Of a DNA stretch of 64,000 bases, positions 35,406 to 45,400 are shown piece after piece. The number at the start of each line of letters is the position of its first letter. Positions within the stretch are counted from its first letter, which is position 1. Source of the DNA: Halomicronema sp. CCY15110 (GTDB lineage Bacteria; Cyanobacteriota; Cyanobacteriia; Phormidesmidales; Phormidesmidaceae); contig NZ_JACSWC010000349.1 of NCBI RefSeq assembly GCF_016888165.1, positions 1 through 64,000 of the forward strand, given 5' to 3'. Both the position numbers and the translations under genes were made by a program. The notes under the pieces were generated by a model, which was not told the origin of the DNA, did not search any database, and worked only from the letters and a program-made list of their open reading frames with translations.

Positions 35406-37094
35406 TTAACTGCCTTTGCTAATTTGCCACATCAAGAATTGTTGAGTCGGCTGAATCGCGACCCCCTCAATCCCGTCGTGGGCAAAGACGTAATCTTTGT
35501 TTTGCCAAAGCGGAATGTAGGGCACGTCTTCTTGCAACAGCGCTTGGATATCTTGAATGATGGCGTCGCGAGCTGCCGGGTCTTGCTCCGACTGCTGGGC
35601 GCTCACCAGTTCGTTGGCTCGCTCACTGTAGTAAAACGAGCCATTGCTCTGGCTGGCCCCGGCTTCACAAAGCGTGGCTTCGGAACCCTGGTCACAACTC
35701 AGGAAAGGCTGCACAAAGGTATCCACGTCGTAGTAATCGGGATACCAATTGGCCAGCACGGAGGGATACACGCCCTTATCGACGTTGCCCCATAGAGTCG
35801 CACTTTCGGCGGTTTGTACCGTCACAGTAATGAGCCCCGGCAACCCCGTTTCAAAGGATTCTTTCAGGGTGTTGGCCACGACGCTACGGGTGGTCGAAGC
35901 GGACGGATACCAAATCTCAAAGTTGAAGGGATTCTCTTCCGAAAATCCCGCTTCCCGCAGGAGCTGCTCCGCCAGTTCAAAGTCGCCGTCGCCGTAGGCT
36001 TCTTGCAGTACGGGCTCGTACACGTCGAAGCTGGTGGGGATCAGGCTGTAGAGCGGTTCGGCCTGGCCTTGAAACACGCGCTCGTTCACCAGGTTGCGAT
36101 CGATCATGGCGGCGATCGCCTGACGCACTCGCACATCGTCCAATGGCGCAATTTTCTGGTTCAGGCTCATGTAGTTAACGACGGTAGTGCCCGCTTCCAC
36201 TACCTGCCAGTTGCCTTCCTCAGCGGTGCGTTCCAGATCGGCAATCTGCTCGGGGTCCAGGGTCTGATACGCAACATCAATGCCTTTGGTTTTGAAGGTG
36301 TTGTACAGGTTGGCCGGACTGCTGAAAATCTGAATATCGATGCCGCCGTTCGCAGGCTTTTCGCCCCAGTAGTCTTCATTCACGTCCAGCTTGATGGAAT
36401 CGCTGTTGAACGCGGCCAGCTTGTAAGGGCCAGTGCCGATGAAGTTATCCGGGATAAAGCTGCCTTCCGCAATTTCGTAGGTGTCGGATGGGACCGGTGT
36501 CACCCCCCAAAACGTCAGCAGGGCGGTGAAGGCGGAGAAGGGAGAGTTGAGGGTAAGGGTGATTTCGTAGTCGCCCGTGGCTTCTACCGAGGCAATGCGC
36601 TCCGCCAACAGAAAGGCGGGTCGGCCCCCATTCTGCATAAAGCGCTCCAGCGAAAAGACCATGGCTTCGGCGTCAAAGGGAGTGCCATCGTGAAACACCA
36701 CGCCCTCCCGCAGGGGAATGACGTAGGTCAGGCCATCGTCGCTGATGGTGGGCATGTCTGCCGCTAGCTGGGGAATGAGTTCAGTGCTACCGGGTTCGTA
36801 GGCGTAGAGCTGATCGCCCAAGTTGTGCAGCAAAATGCCGGGGAAGATTTCGTAGGAGTCGGCGGGGTCTAAAGTCCGCACCGTGAGCGTGGTGCCGATG
36901 GAAATGCGATCGCTCCCCGCACCGTCAGCAGATTCAGCTGGAGCCTCGGTCTCCGGCGTGGGACTGCCGGTACAAGCCACCACAAAGGCAAAACACACGC
37001 TCAGCAAGGTGACGAAGCGCAACCGCGATCGCCACTGCCGCCGCGACCAAGCCCGACTGAATTGCCGCCAACGCGACCGGATCAAAGACACCAT
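35406..37094 (-). CDS. ABC transporter solute-binding lipoprotein, family 5 (peptide/nickel type)
   Basis: 562 residues. A basic N-terminus leads into a hydrophobic segment ending in the lipobox FVVAC (Cys41), so it is a lipid-anchored extracytoplasmic protein. The mature part is the DppA/OppA family 5 fold, with LTYVIPLREGVVFHDGTPFDAEAMVFSLERF and FIGTGPYKL as typical segments. It captures peptides or similar solutes for an ABC importer. No permease or ATPase gene is adjacent, so the partner must be elsewhere. Confidence 0.92.
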   Translation of the reverse strand: MVSLIRSRWRQFSRAWSRRQWRSRLRFVTLLSVCFAFVVACTGSPTPETEAPAESADGAGSDRISIGTTLTVRTLDPADSYEIFPGILLHNLGDQLYAYEPGSTELIPQLAADMPTISDDGLTYVIPLREGVVFHDGTPFDAEAMVFSLERFMQNGGRPAFLLAERIASVEATGDYEITLTLNSPFSAFTALLTFWGVTPVPSDTYEIAEGSFIPDNFIGTGPYKLAAFNSDSIKLDVNEDYWGEKPANGGIDIQIFSSPANLYNTFKTKGIDVAYQTLDPEQIADLERTAEEGNWQVVEAGTTVVNYMSLNQKIAPLDDVRVRQAIAAMIDRNLVNERVFQGQAEPLYSLIPTSFDVYEPVLQEAYGDGDFELAEQLLREAGFSEENPFNFEIWYPSASTTRSVVANTLKESFETGLPGLITVTVQTAESATLWGNVDKGVYPSVLANWYPDYYDVDTFVQPFLSCDQGSEATLCEAGASQSNGSFYYSERANELVSAQQSEQDPAARDAIIQDIQALLQEDVPYIPLWQNKDYVFAHDGIEGVAIQPTQQFLMWQISKGS

Positions 37095-37167
37095 AGGTCA
37101 ACCCCAACCTTCACGAATCTAAATGTGCTTTATTAACCCCTGTCTTGGAGCCGCTGTCAATCAACCC

Positions 37168-37650
37168 TTATCCCGCCGAGGGTTCTGCGGCTGGGCTGTC
37201 ATCCGCTGATGGGAAGAAGCGCTGGGTAATGGCGGCGGTGAAAAAGTGAATTAACAGACCAAAGGGGCCAGCAAACAAGCAGAAAGCCAGGGAATGGCGG
37301 GTGAAGATACCGTTTTCTTGCCCTTGCAGGTAAATCCACCGCCCCACAAACAAATCCATCACCAAAAAATGTACCCAGCCCAGCGCCATCACGTGGCTGT
37401 TGGCAAATAGGCCGGCCAAGCTAGTGAGTTCCAACTGCGGATCCGAAAAGGCTTCGAGGATGCCGCCGTCCAGCGTCACGAATAGATAAACGTAGAGACT
37501 CGCCAGGGCGGCAAACGGAATATACGACGCCATGAGGCGGCGGGTCAGTGACCAGTTGGGCAGCAGCACCATCAGCGCCCAAAAGGGCAGCACAAAGAGA
37601 TTGGCTACTTGAAAGATATTTTCGAGGTCCGTCGGTGTGGGGATGAGCAT
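37168..37650 (-). CDS. ABA4-like membrane protein (DUF4281)
   Basis: 160 residues from the ATG at 37650 (a longer frame starts at 37707). It has four membrane helices and the conserved-looking SHVMALGWVHFLVMDLFVGRWIY and FAGPFGLLIHF. Plant ABA4 is required for neoxanthin formation. The role of the cyanobacterial relatives is not clear, and carotenoid-related function here is inference. C-terminus Ser/Pro-rich. Confidence 0.85.
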   Translation of the reverse strand: MLIPTPTDLENIFQVANLFVLPFWALMVLLPNWSLTRRLMASYIPFAALASLYVYLFVTLDGGILEAFSDPQLELTSLAGLFANSHVMALGWVHFLVMDLFVGRWIYLQGQENGIFTRHSLAFCLFAGPFGLLIHFFTAAITQRFFPSADDSPAAEPSAG

Positions 37651-37822
37651 GGCGATCGCGCATAAAGTACGCCTTCCACTGTAGAAAAATTCTGCCCCAA
37701 TGAGCACTCATTCCCCAGTGGCGGGCAGGCGAGGACGCCTACCCAATAATAGGTAGCGATCAGTCGAGGAGGCAGACGAGTACGGCTACCCAATAAGAGT
37801 CAGGAACCTAGACAAGATAACC

Positions 37823-37854
37823 CCTGCCACCCTCACACCCTCATACCTTGCCAC
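37823..37854. repeat. Four-unit octamer repeat array
   Basis: Consecutive 8-bp units CCTGCCAC CCTCACAC CCTCATAC CTTGCCAC lie just upstream of the stop of era, in the spacer. The same octamer family appears at 53490-53616. Confidence 0.6.
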
Positions 37855-37858
37855 CCGG

Positions 37859-38797
37859 TCAATCTTCCCGCTGATAGCCCAGCTCTGCCAACCGCGTCCG
37901 CGACTGTCGCCACTTCGGTTGCACTTTGACGAAAATCTCCAGGTACACCTTGCCCATGATGACCTTTTGCATTTGCTCGCGGGCACCGGAGCCGATCGCC
38001 TTCATCATGCTGCCTTTTTTGCCAATGAGAATGCCCTTTTGAGAATCCCGCTCGACGTGCACTGTGGCGAGAATGCGGGTGATTTTCTCGTCCTCCTCGA
38101 CCCGCTCGATGGCGACCGCGACGGAGTGCGGCACCTCTTCGCGGGTGTGGTAGAGGACTTGTTCGCGAATCAACTCGCCCATGATGAACCGTTCGGGCTG
38201 GTCGGTAACCAGATCGGGCGGATAGTAATAGGGGCCAGTTTCCAGGTTTTGGATGAGCTGCGTTTGCAAGTCCGGCACCTGATCGCCCGTCACCGCCGAG
38301 AACTCTAACAGCGGCCAGCCCTGTTCATCGGCGATCGCCCGATAGCTGTTCGCGATCGCCTCGGCGTCGTCGTCGTCGCGCAGGTCAATTTTGTTCATGC
38401 CCAGATACACAGGCGTGTCCTGCTGGGCTAACAGTTCGGCGATGAAGCGATCGCCCCGCCCCGCGGGCACCGACCCATCGACGACGAAGAGCACGAGATC
38501 CACCGACGCGATCGCCATCCGCGCATTATGCACCAGCACTTTGCCCAGTTCGTGGTGGGGTTTGTGAATCCCCGGCGTATCGACAAAGATAATTTGCGCG
38601 GTCGCCGTCGTCAGAATGCCCCGCAGTCGGTTGCGTGTCGTTTGCGCCACAGGAGACGTGATCGCCACTTTTTGGCCGATCAGGTAATTCATCAGGGTCG
38701 ATTTGCCCACATTCGGACGACCGACGATGCCCACAAAGCCAGAGCGAAAGCCATCGGGAGCAGCGGGAATGGTCGAGAAACCAAGACTATCCACCAT
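37859..38797 (-). CDS. era: GTPase Era
   Basis: Ribosome-assembly GTPase that binds the 3' end of 16S rRNA. From the ATG at 38797 it has 312 residues: G1 GRPNVGKS at 26-33, G3 DTPG, G4 NKID, and a C-terminal KH RNA-binding domain ending LAELGYQRED. The frame extends to 38902 but overlaps yjbQ; MVDSLGFSTIPAAPDGFRSGFVGIVG is the sensible N-terminus. It begins only four bases after the yjbQ stop, so yjbQ-era is a probable operon. Confidence 0.95.
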   Translation of the reverse strand: MVDSLGFSTIPAAPDGFRSGFVGIVGRPNVGKSTLMNYLIGQKVAITSPVAQTTRNRLRGILTTATAQIIFVDTPGIHKPHHELGKVLVHNARMAIASVDLVLFVVDGSVPAGRGDRFIAELLAQQDTPVYLGMNKIDLRDDDDAEAIANSYRAIADEQGWPLLEFSAVTGDQVPDLQTQLIQNLETGPYYYPPDLVTDQPERFIMGELIREQVLYHTREEVPHSVAVAIERVEEDEKITRILATVHVERDSQKGILIGKKGSMMKAIGSGAREQMQKVIMGKVYLEIFVKVQPKWRQSRTRLAELGYQRED

Positions 38798-38801
38798 GGG
38801 C

Positions 38802-39236
38802 TTAGCTCCCCACCAGGTGAACAACGACTTCCCGGTGATGCCCGCGATCGCGATGCTCCCACAAATAAATCCCCTGCCAGGTGCCCAACGCCAAGCGGCC
38901 ATTCACAATGGGGATCGTTTCCGACGTGCTGGTCAGCACTGACCGAATGTGGGCTGGCATATCGTCGGGGCCTTCTGCACTATGGACGTAGTGATTACCA
39001 TTAGGCACCAATTTAGCGAGAAAATTTTCGAGATCGACCAGCACATCGGGGTCGGCATTCTCTTGAATGATGAGACTCGCCGAAGTGTGGCGAATGAAGA
39101 CCGTACAGAGACCGCTCTGAATGCCCGACTCGCTGACGACGCCCTGCACTTGCTGGGTAAAGCGCTGTAAAGATTTTCCCCGAGTCGAAAGATCGAGTAC
39201 CTTTTGATAATGATGCGTGATGGCAGTAGCAGGCAT
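38802..39236 (-). CDS. yjbQ: YjbQ/UPF0047-family protein
   Basis: 144 residues from the ATG at 39236 (longer frame from 39272). Motifs: FIRHTSASLIIQENAD, NHYVHSAEGPDDMPAHIR and GTWQGIYLWEHRDRGHHREVVVHLVG cover the whole family signature. The fold is a small trimeric beta-barrel. YjbQ proteins have been linked to a secondary thiamine-phosphate synthase activity; the main role is unsettled. Forms a probable operon with era. Confidence 0.93.
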   Translation of the reverse strand: MPATAITHHYQKVLDLSTRGKSLQRFTQQVQGVVSESGIQSGLCTVFIRHTSASLIIQENADPDVLVDLENFLAKLVPNGNHYVHSAEGPDDMPAHIRSVLTSTSETIPIVNGRLALGTWQGIYLWEHRDRGHHREVVVHLVGS

Positions 39237-39489
39237 ATTGCTCGGATGAGAGGGACAGTAACCATGAATCATTTATGTTAGCTGACAACCTGAGGCGATC
39301 GCGCTAACAATGATTCAGGGAGCATCTCCTTAAGCAGGGCCAGATTATCAACGGCTTGCTTGCCAAGCGGTTTACCAAAAGTTGATGTAAAACTTAATCT
39401 CGCTTGGGCAGACTATAGAGAACCGCCAGAGAACTGCCTCCAGCCCGTTTGACCGACGGCGGAAATTCCGTAACCAGCGGTATAACCCT

Positions 39490-40596
39490 GTGCCCCAATC
39501 TTTATCCGTCCCTGATTTATCGTTATTTCATGCCTCGACGCAGGTTCCCCAACCGGCGTCGATCAAGCGTTTGGCTAGTGGGGTGGAAGCTTGGAATGAA
39601 TGGCGATCGCGCACGGCTCAGATGCTGGCCGCCCAAGGGGCTCAAGGGGCTCAAGGGCGCATCAATCTGCGTGAAGCCGTGCTGAAAAATGCGCAACTGC
39701 GAGACATCAATCTCTCCAAAGTTGACTGCTGCATGGCCGACTTGCGAAAGGCGGATTTAAGTCACGCCGATCTGCGAGAAACGCTGTTCTATACCGCGAA
39801 TCTGAGCTATGCCAATCTGAGCTATGCCAACCTCAGCGGTGCTGACCTGCGGGAAGCTTCGCTCCACGATGCCAGACTCCAGGGGGCGACGCTGAATTCG
39901 GCGAATCTGACTCATGCTGACCTCACCCGCAGCGTGTTGCGCGAGGCTCAATTTCGTCAAGCTGATTTGCGTCATGCTTCGTTGAACCAAGCCGATGCCT
40001 GTATGGTGCAATTTTCTGAAGCGGATCTGGCCTGGGCTGACCTCAGCAGTGCCGCCCTTTACACGGCTGACTTAAGTCGATGTAACTTATCTAGCGCCAC
40101 CCTCAATCAAGCCGATTTGCGCGAGGCCAACTTTGCCATGGCGACGCTGCAAGATGCCCTGATGCATGAAGTGGACTTGAGGGCCGCCATTTGTAGCGCC
40201 GCCAATATGATTGGAGCCGCCCTGCACGGGGCCAATCTCACCATTGCCAACCTCAGCCTGACCAATCTCTGCATGGCTAACCTGAGTCGCGCCTGTTTGG
40301 AAGGCACCACCTTGATCGGGGCCAATCTGATCGGGGCGAATTTGCACCAGGCCAAGCTGGCTCGGGCCAATTGCGAGAATGCTGACTTACGCGAAGCCAT
40401 CATGCGCAAGGCCGATTTGCAGGGGGCAAATTTTCGGTTTGCCGACCTGAAAATGGCGAACTTATCGGAGACTAACCTCCAAGGGGCCAACCTCACGGGG
40501 GCTGACTTGTCCCAAGCGAACGTTTGGCAAGCCAACCTGAAAGATGCTTGTTTAATCGACGCTGTGATGCCCGATGGCAACCTGTATTCGGCCTAA
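39490..40596 (+). CDS. Pentapeptide-repeat protein
   Basis: 368 residues starting at GTG 39490. The N-terminal WNEWRSRTAQMLAAQG and INLREAVLK segment is typical of cyanobacterial pentapeptide proteins. From about residue 55 to 365 it is built of about 60 A(D/N)LXX pentapeptides forming a right-handed quadrilateral beta-helix. No signal peptide, so probably cytosolic. Functions in the family range from DNA mimicry to unknown. Located 170 bases upstream of the AAA-like/GGDEF gene, with the 5S-like segment between. Confidence 0.93.
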   Translation: MPQSLSVPDLSLFHASTQVPQPASIKRLASGVEAWNEWRSRTAQMLAAQGAQGAQGRINLREAVLKNAQLRDINLSKVDCCMADLRKADLSHADLRETLFYTANLSYANLSYANLSGADLREASLHDARLQGATLNSANLTHADLTRSVLREAQFRQADLRHASLNQADACMVQFSEADLAWADLSSAALYTADLSRCNLSSATLNQADLREANFAMATLQDALMHEVDLRAAICSAANMIGAALHGANLTIANLSLTNLCMANLSRACLEGTTLIGANLIGANLHQAKLARANCENADLREAIMRKADLQGANFRFADLKMANLSETNLQGANLTGADLSQANVWQANLKDACLIDAVMPDGNLYSA

Positions 40597-40601
40597 GGCC
40601 G

Positions 40602-40665
40602 CTGGTTACGGTGGCCGGGAGCGGTATGTCGATCCCTCATGCCGAACCCGATGGGGGTAATAATG
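40602..40665 (+). pseudogene. 5S rRNA-like remnant (possible)
   Basis: The segment AGCGGTATG TCGATCCC TCATGCCGAACCCGA resembles the 5' half of bacterial 5S rRNA, where GCGGTATG and GATCCCATGCCGAACTCGG occur in the same order. A helix arm between the two blocks is missing and the 3' half is not recognisable. No 16S or 23S sequence lies nearby, so it is at most a decayed fragment and the call rests on similarity by eye. Confidence 0.35.
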
Positions 40666-40765
40666 TCGTCATTTTCTAGGTTGCACCGCTGCTCTGGTGC
40701 CTCATTACAAGTGTTTCATTGCATTGGTGTTTGGAGCGTCGTTGGGTGATTTCTGGCAAATTTAA

Positions 40766-42436
40766 GTGCATATTAGAGTTGAGCACGCACTTGAGTGCGT
40801 AATCGGCTCCCTGTTTGCGGTGAAGCAATCTGTGCATCAACCCATTACTTTTTTGGAAGCAGGTCCCACTGGCCCTTTGGGTATTGACTCTGCCTTTTAT
40901 ATCGAGCGGCCGCCGGTCGAGGCGTTTGCCTATAACGCGATCGCTCGTCCAGGCAGCCTGTTGCGTATCAAAGCGCCCAAGCAAATGGGCAAAAGCTCTT
41001 TGCTGATGCGGGTGATGGAGCAAGCCCAGCAGCAGGGCCATCAAACCTGCAAGATTGACTTTTTGCAAGCGGAAAAGGCTTGTTTTGACAGCTTGGACAC
41101 GCTGCTGCGCTGGTTTTGTCGCTTGACGGCACGCCAACTCGGCCTTGCCCCTGACCTGGATGACTGGTGGGATGAAGCGATTGGCAGCAAGGTGAGCTGC
41201 ACGATCTATTTTGAAAATCACCTGCTGCGACAACTCGACGCACCGTTGGTGTTGGTGATCAACGAAGTCAACCGGGTGTTTGAGTATGAAGAGGTGGCGG
41301 GTGACTTTCTCTCGCTGCTGCGGTTTTGGCATGAGCAAGCCCAGCGATCGCCCCTATGGCAAAACCTGCGGTTGGTCCTGGCCTACTGCACCGAAGTGTA
41401 TGTGCCGCTCAAGTTGGAGCAGTCGCCATTTAACGTCGGCCAGCAGTTAAAGTTGCCCCCGTTCACTACCGTCCAGGTGCAAGAACTGGCCGAGCGTTAT
41501 CAGGTGCCCCAGCAGTTGGGCGAAGCTTATGTGCCATTTACTGATGAGCTGATGGCGCTGGTGGGCGGCCATCCGTATCTGACCCATACCTTACTGGCGC
41601 AACTGCCTGGTACGGCTGAAAACCCGAAAACGCTGTTAGAGCAGGCAATGCAGCCGACAGGAATCTGGGGAGAATACCTGCGGCGCTGTTATGCGTCCAT
41701 CCGGCAGCAACCGGACTTAATTGACGCGCTACAGCAATTAGCCAACGCCCCCAATGGGCTCAAACTGCCACTACATCTGGCTTATCAGCTTGAGAGTGTG
41801 GGCATTATTCAATACAACGGCGATCGCTACCAGGTGTCTTGTGCGTTGTTCCAGCGATATCTGGCTGCCGAGTTGGCCGAGGTGGAGACTGCTGCCCCCG
41901 TTCAACTACACCAAGAAAATCAACGCCTCAAGCAACTGGCAAATACGGATGCGTTGACGCAAATTCCCAATCGCCGCGCCTTTGACCTGCGGCTACAGAT
42001 CGCTTGGCAGCGACTGAGCCAAACGACGGAACCCCTCACCCTGATGATGTGCGACATTGACCATTTCAAAACCTATAACGACACTTATGGGCATCTGGCG
42101 GGCGATCAATGTCTGCGTCAGGTAGCCCACATTCTGCGCACGAACACGAGAACCGCGCCAGATTTTGTCGCCCGCTTTGGAGGCGAAGAGTTTGCCGTTA
42201 TTTTGCCTAATACCGATTTGCTCGCGGCGGAAAAACGGGCCGAAATTCTGCGATCGCAGATCAGCACGCAAACGGCCCGAGGTGACATGCCGCGAGTCAC
42301 CGTCAGTATCGGCGTTGCGGTGGCATTCTCAGCGACTAATCAAACCCCTAACCAGTTCATAGAAGTGGCCGATCGCGTGCTGTACGAGTCCAAGCGGTTA
42401 GGGCGCGATCGCGTCACCGTGATCTCGCTCTTGTAG
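40766..42436 (+). CDS. AAA-like (AAA_35) ATPase fused to GGDEF diguanylate cyclase
   Basis: 556 residues from GTG 40766; a GTG at 40820 is an alternative start. The first 380 residues are the cyanobacterial AAA-like module: Walker A APKQMGKSS at 70-78. Its Walker B reads LVLVINEVN (161-169), with Asn where the paralogue has Asp. From about 390 a GGDEF domain follows with GGEEF at 472-476, DIDHFK near 430, and no Arg at the usual inhibitory-site position (TAPD). It therefore could make cyclic di-GMP without product inhibition, gated by the ATPase module (inference). The next gene starts 10 bases later. Confidence 0.88.
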   Translation: MHIRVEHALECVIGSLFAVKQSVHQPITFLEAGPTGPLGIDSAFYIERPPVEAFAYNAIARPGSLLRIKAPKQMGKSSLLMRVMEQAQQQGHQTCKIDFLQAEKACFDSLDTLLRWFCRLTARQLGLAPDLDDWWDEAIGSKVSCTIYFENHLLRQLDAPLVLVINEVNRVFEYEEVAGDFLSLLRFWHEQAQRSPLWQNLRLVLAYCTEVYVPLKLEQSPFNVGQQLKLPPFTTVQVQELAERYQVPQQLGEAYVPFTDELMALVGGHPYLTHTLLAQLPGTAENPKTLLEQAMQPTGIWGEYLRRCYASIRQQPDLIDALQQLANAPNGLKLPLHLAYQLESVGIIQYNGDRYQVSCALFQRYLAAELAEVETAAPVQLHQENQRLKQLANTDALTQIPNRRAFDLRLQIAWQRLSQTTEPLTLMMCDIDHFKTYNDTYGHLAGDQCLRQVAHILRTNTRTAPDFVARFGGEEFAVILPNTDLLAAEKRAEILRSQISTQTARGDMPRVTVSIGVAVAFSATNQTPNQFIEVADRVLYESKRLGRDRVTVISLL

Positions 42437-42446
42437 TTTTCTGGGG

Positions 42447-45400
42447 ATGGCCGTGGCTTCCTTTGCAACCCAGTTTGCCGAATCGCCCGAGATGCCCTAT
42501 CAGGTGGGGGGCAGTTTGCGACCCGCCCTGCCCAGTTATGTCTCGCGGCAGGCCGATACCCAGTTGACCGCAGCTTTGCAGGCGGCAGAATTTTGCTACG
42601 TGCTCAACAGCCGCCAAATGGGCAAATCTTCGCTACTGGTGCAAACCCTGCGCAAGTTAGAACTTGCGGGTTGTCGGTGTGCCACGGTGGATATTACGAG
42701 TTTGGGCAGCCAAGAGGTGACGGCGGGCCAGTGGTATCGGGGGCTGGTGGCCGACCTTTGGCGCGGCTTAGGGCTCTTTAGTCAGGGACATTACAAAAAA
42801 TGGTGGCAAGATCAGGGTGAGTTGCCCCCGGTGCAAAAGCTCCAGCGCTTTTTTGAGGAAGTCTTGCTGGAACAATATCCCGCAGATGTGTTTGTGATTT
42901 TGATCGACGAAATCGACAACATTTTGGGTTTAGAGTTTTCGCTGGATGATTTCTTTGCGCTGATTCGCTATTGCTACAACCAGCGGGCAGTCAACCCAGC
43001 CTATCGACGCCTCACCTTTGGCATTTTTGGCGTGGCCACCCCCAGTGATTTGATTCGCGATCGCCAGCGCACCCCCTTCAACATTGGTCAGGCCATTTCC
43101 CTCAATGGCTTTCAGAGCCATGAGTGCCAGCCGTTGCTGATTGGGCTAGGCGACACGATCGCCCAAGCCCCCGTCGTTTTAAAGGAAATTCTTTACTGGA
43201 CGGGGGGACAGCCATTTCTCACCCACAAGCTCTGTGCGCTGATTTGGCAACTCGCCCACGGGCAAGGCACGCCAATTCTGGTATCCGCAGGCAAAGAGGC
43301 CGCTTGGGTGAAGCAGTTTGTGCGCGATCGCATTTTGCATCAGTGGGAAGCCCAAGACGAACCGGAACATTTGCGGACGATTCGCGATCGCCTGTTGCGG
43401 CATCCCCAACGCACAGGCCGCCTCTTGGGACTCTATCAGCAGATCCTCCATCAGGGGCAGATTCCTGCCGATGACACCGAGGAGGCGATCGAGCTGCAAC
43501 TCGCCGGGTTAGTGCACAAGGTGGGCAATACCTTGCAAGTCAAAAACCCGATTTATCAGGCGGTGTTTAACGAAAGTTGGACGGCTTATCACCTAGCGCA
43601 TTTGCGCCCTTACTCCCAGGCCTTGACGGCTTGGCTCGGCTCTGACCGCCAGGACCCCTCGCGTTTGTTGCGGGGGCAAGCTCTGCAAGATGCCCAGCAG
43701 TGGTCGCAAGATAAGCGCCTCAGCGACGAAGATTATCAGTTTTTGGCGGAATCGGCGGAGCGCGATCGCCACGAAGTCCAAATGGCGCTGGAAGCTGACC
43801 GGAGTCAGGCGATCGCCGCCCAACTGCACCAGTCACGGCGCAATGTGCGGTTGCAACGGTGGCTATTGGGAGCCATCACTACCGGGTTCTTGCTCTCCAC
43901 AGGGCTCGGGTTTGCCGCTTTTGTCGAGTCACAACGGGCCAGCCAAAATGAACAAATTGCCCGCCAAAGTGAAATCAGAGCCTTGTTGGCGTCCGCCCAA
44001 GGATGGTTTGATTCGCAACAGCGGCTGGATGCGGTGTTGCAGGTGCTACGGGCGCAACGTCAACTCACCGCCCTCAAGCAGCCCGATCCCGAGTTAGCGC
44101 AGGCCATCGATGACACGCTGCACACCATCATCTTGGGCCTGAATGAGCAGAATCGGTTGGCCGGACACGAGGGGGAAGTGCGCGCGGTGGCCTACAGTCC
44201 CCAGGGCGATCGCATCGCGTCGGCCAGCCTCGATGGCACGGTGATACTGTGGACGACTGATGGCACCCGATTGCAAACCTTAAGCAGTAATGACGGAGGG
44301 GTGCGGGCGATCGCCTTTAGCCCCGATGGGCAAGTGTTGGCGGCGGGCAGCCCAGGCACTATTCGGTTGTGGGATGTGCCGACCGGGGAACCGCTCATGG
44401 CCATCCCGGCCCATCAGGGACTGATCACCACCCTCGGGTTTAGTCCCGACGGGTCACAAATTGCTTCTGGCAGCACCGACAAAACGGTTAAGGTCTGGCA
44501 GCGAGATGGCACGCTATTGCATACCCTCACCGGGCATCGCGCCATGGTGCGCGGCTTAGCGTTCAGTCCCGATGGTCAGCAATTGGCCTCTGGCAGCGCC
44601 GATGCCACCATCAAACTTTGGCACCTCGCAGATGGCCGCCTGCGCCAAACCGTGACCGGCCATGCGGCCACCGTGACCGATGTGCAGTTTTCGCTTGATG
44701 GTCAGCGATTGGCCTCTAGCAGTACCGATAAAACTCTAAAACTTTGGAATCTAGCCGGAGAGCTGCTGAACACCTTTGCCGGTCACCAAGCGCCCGTAAC
44801 AGACTTGGACTTTAGCCCGGATGGTCAGCAACTAGTTTCTACTAGCGAAGATAATGAACTGCGGTTTTGGCCGCTCAATGGCGAGCCAGTGCAGACTTAT
44901 CCCGGTATGGTAGAAGCGGGGCGATCGCTGGACTTCAGTCCCGATGGGCAAACCTTGGTATCGTCAGGCCGCATTGATGACCCCGCTCCGATTGTGTGGC
45001 AGCTAGAATCGCCGCTGTACAGCGTGGTGGGCAATCACTCGGCAGCGGTCATTGCGATCGCGGTCAGTCCCGACGGCCAGACTATCGCGTCTGCGGGTAC
45101 CGATGGCCTGGTCAAACTCTGGCAGCCCGACGGCACGCTGCTCAAAACCTTTCCGGGCCATCGCGCCCCCATCATTTATCTTGCCTTTAGTCCCGATGGC
45201 ACCCAATTCGCCACCTCCAGCTTCGACGGCACTGTGCGCCTCTGGCGACCCGACGGCACCCCCATGCGCACCATTACCAGCAATGCTCGCCTTTCTGGGC
45301 GGGTGGCCTTTCATCCCACCGCCCTAGAATTTGCGATCAGTAGCGAGGATCAGGCCGTACGTCGCCTGCAACTGGATGGCACTCAATTATCGGCGATACC

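Noticed and set aside
39490-40596. Opposite-strand repeats resembling a second repeat protein
   Set aside because: They mirror the pentapeptide repeat DNA; only the plus strand has a correct start and domain.
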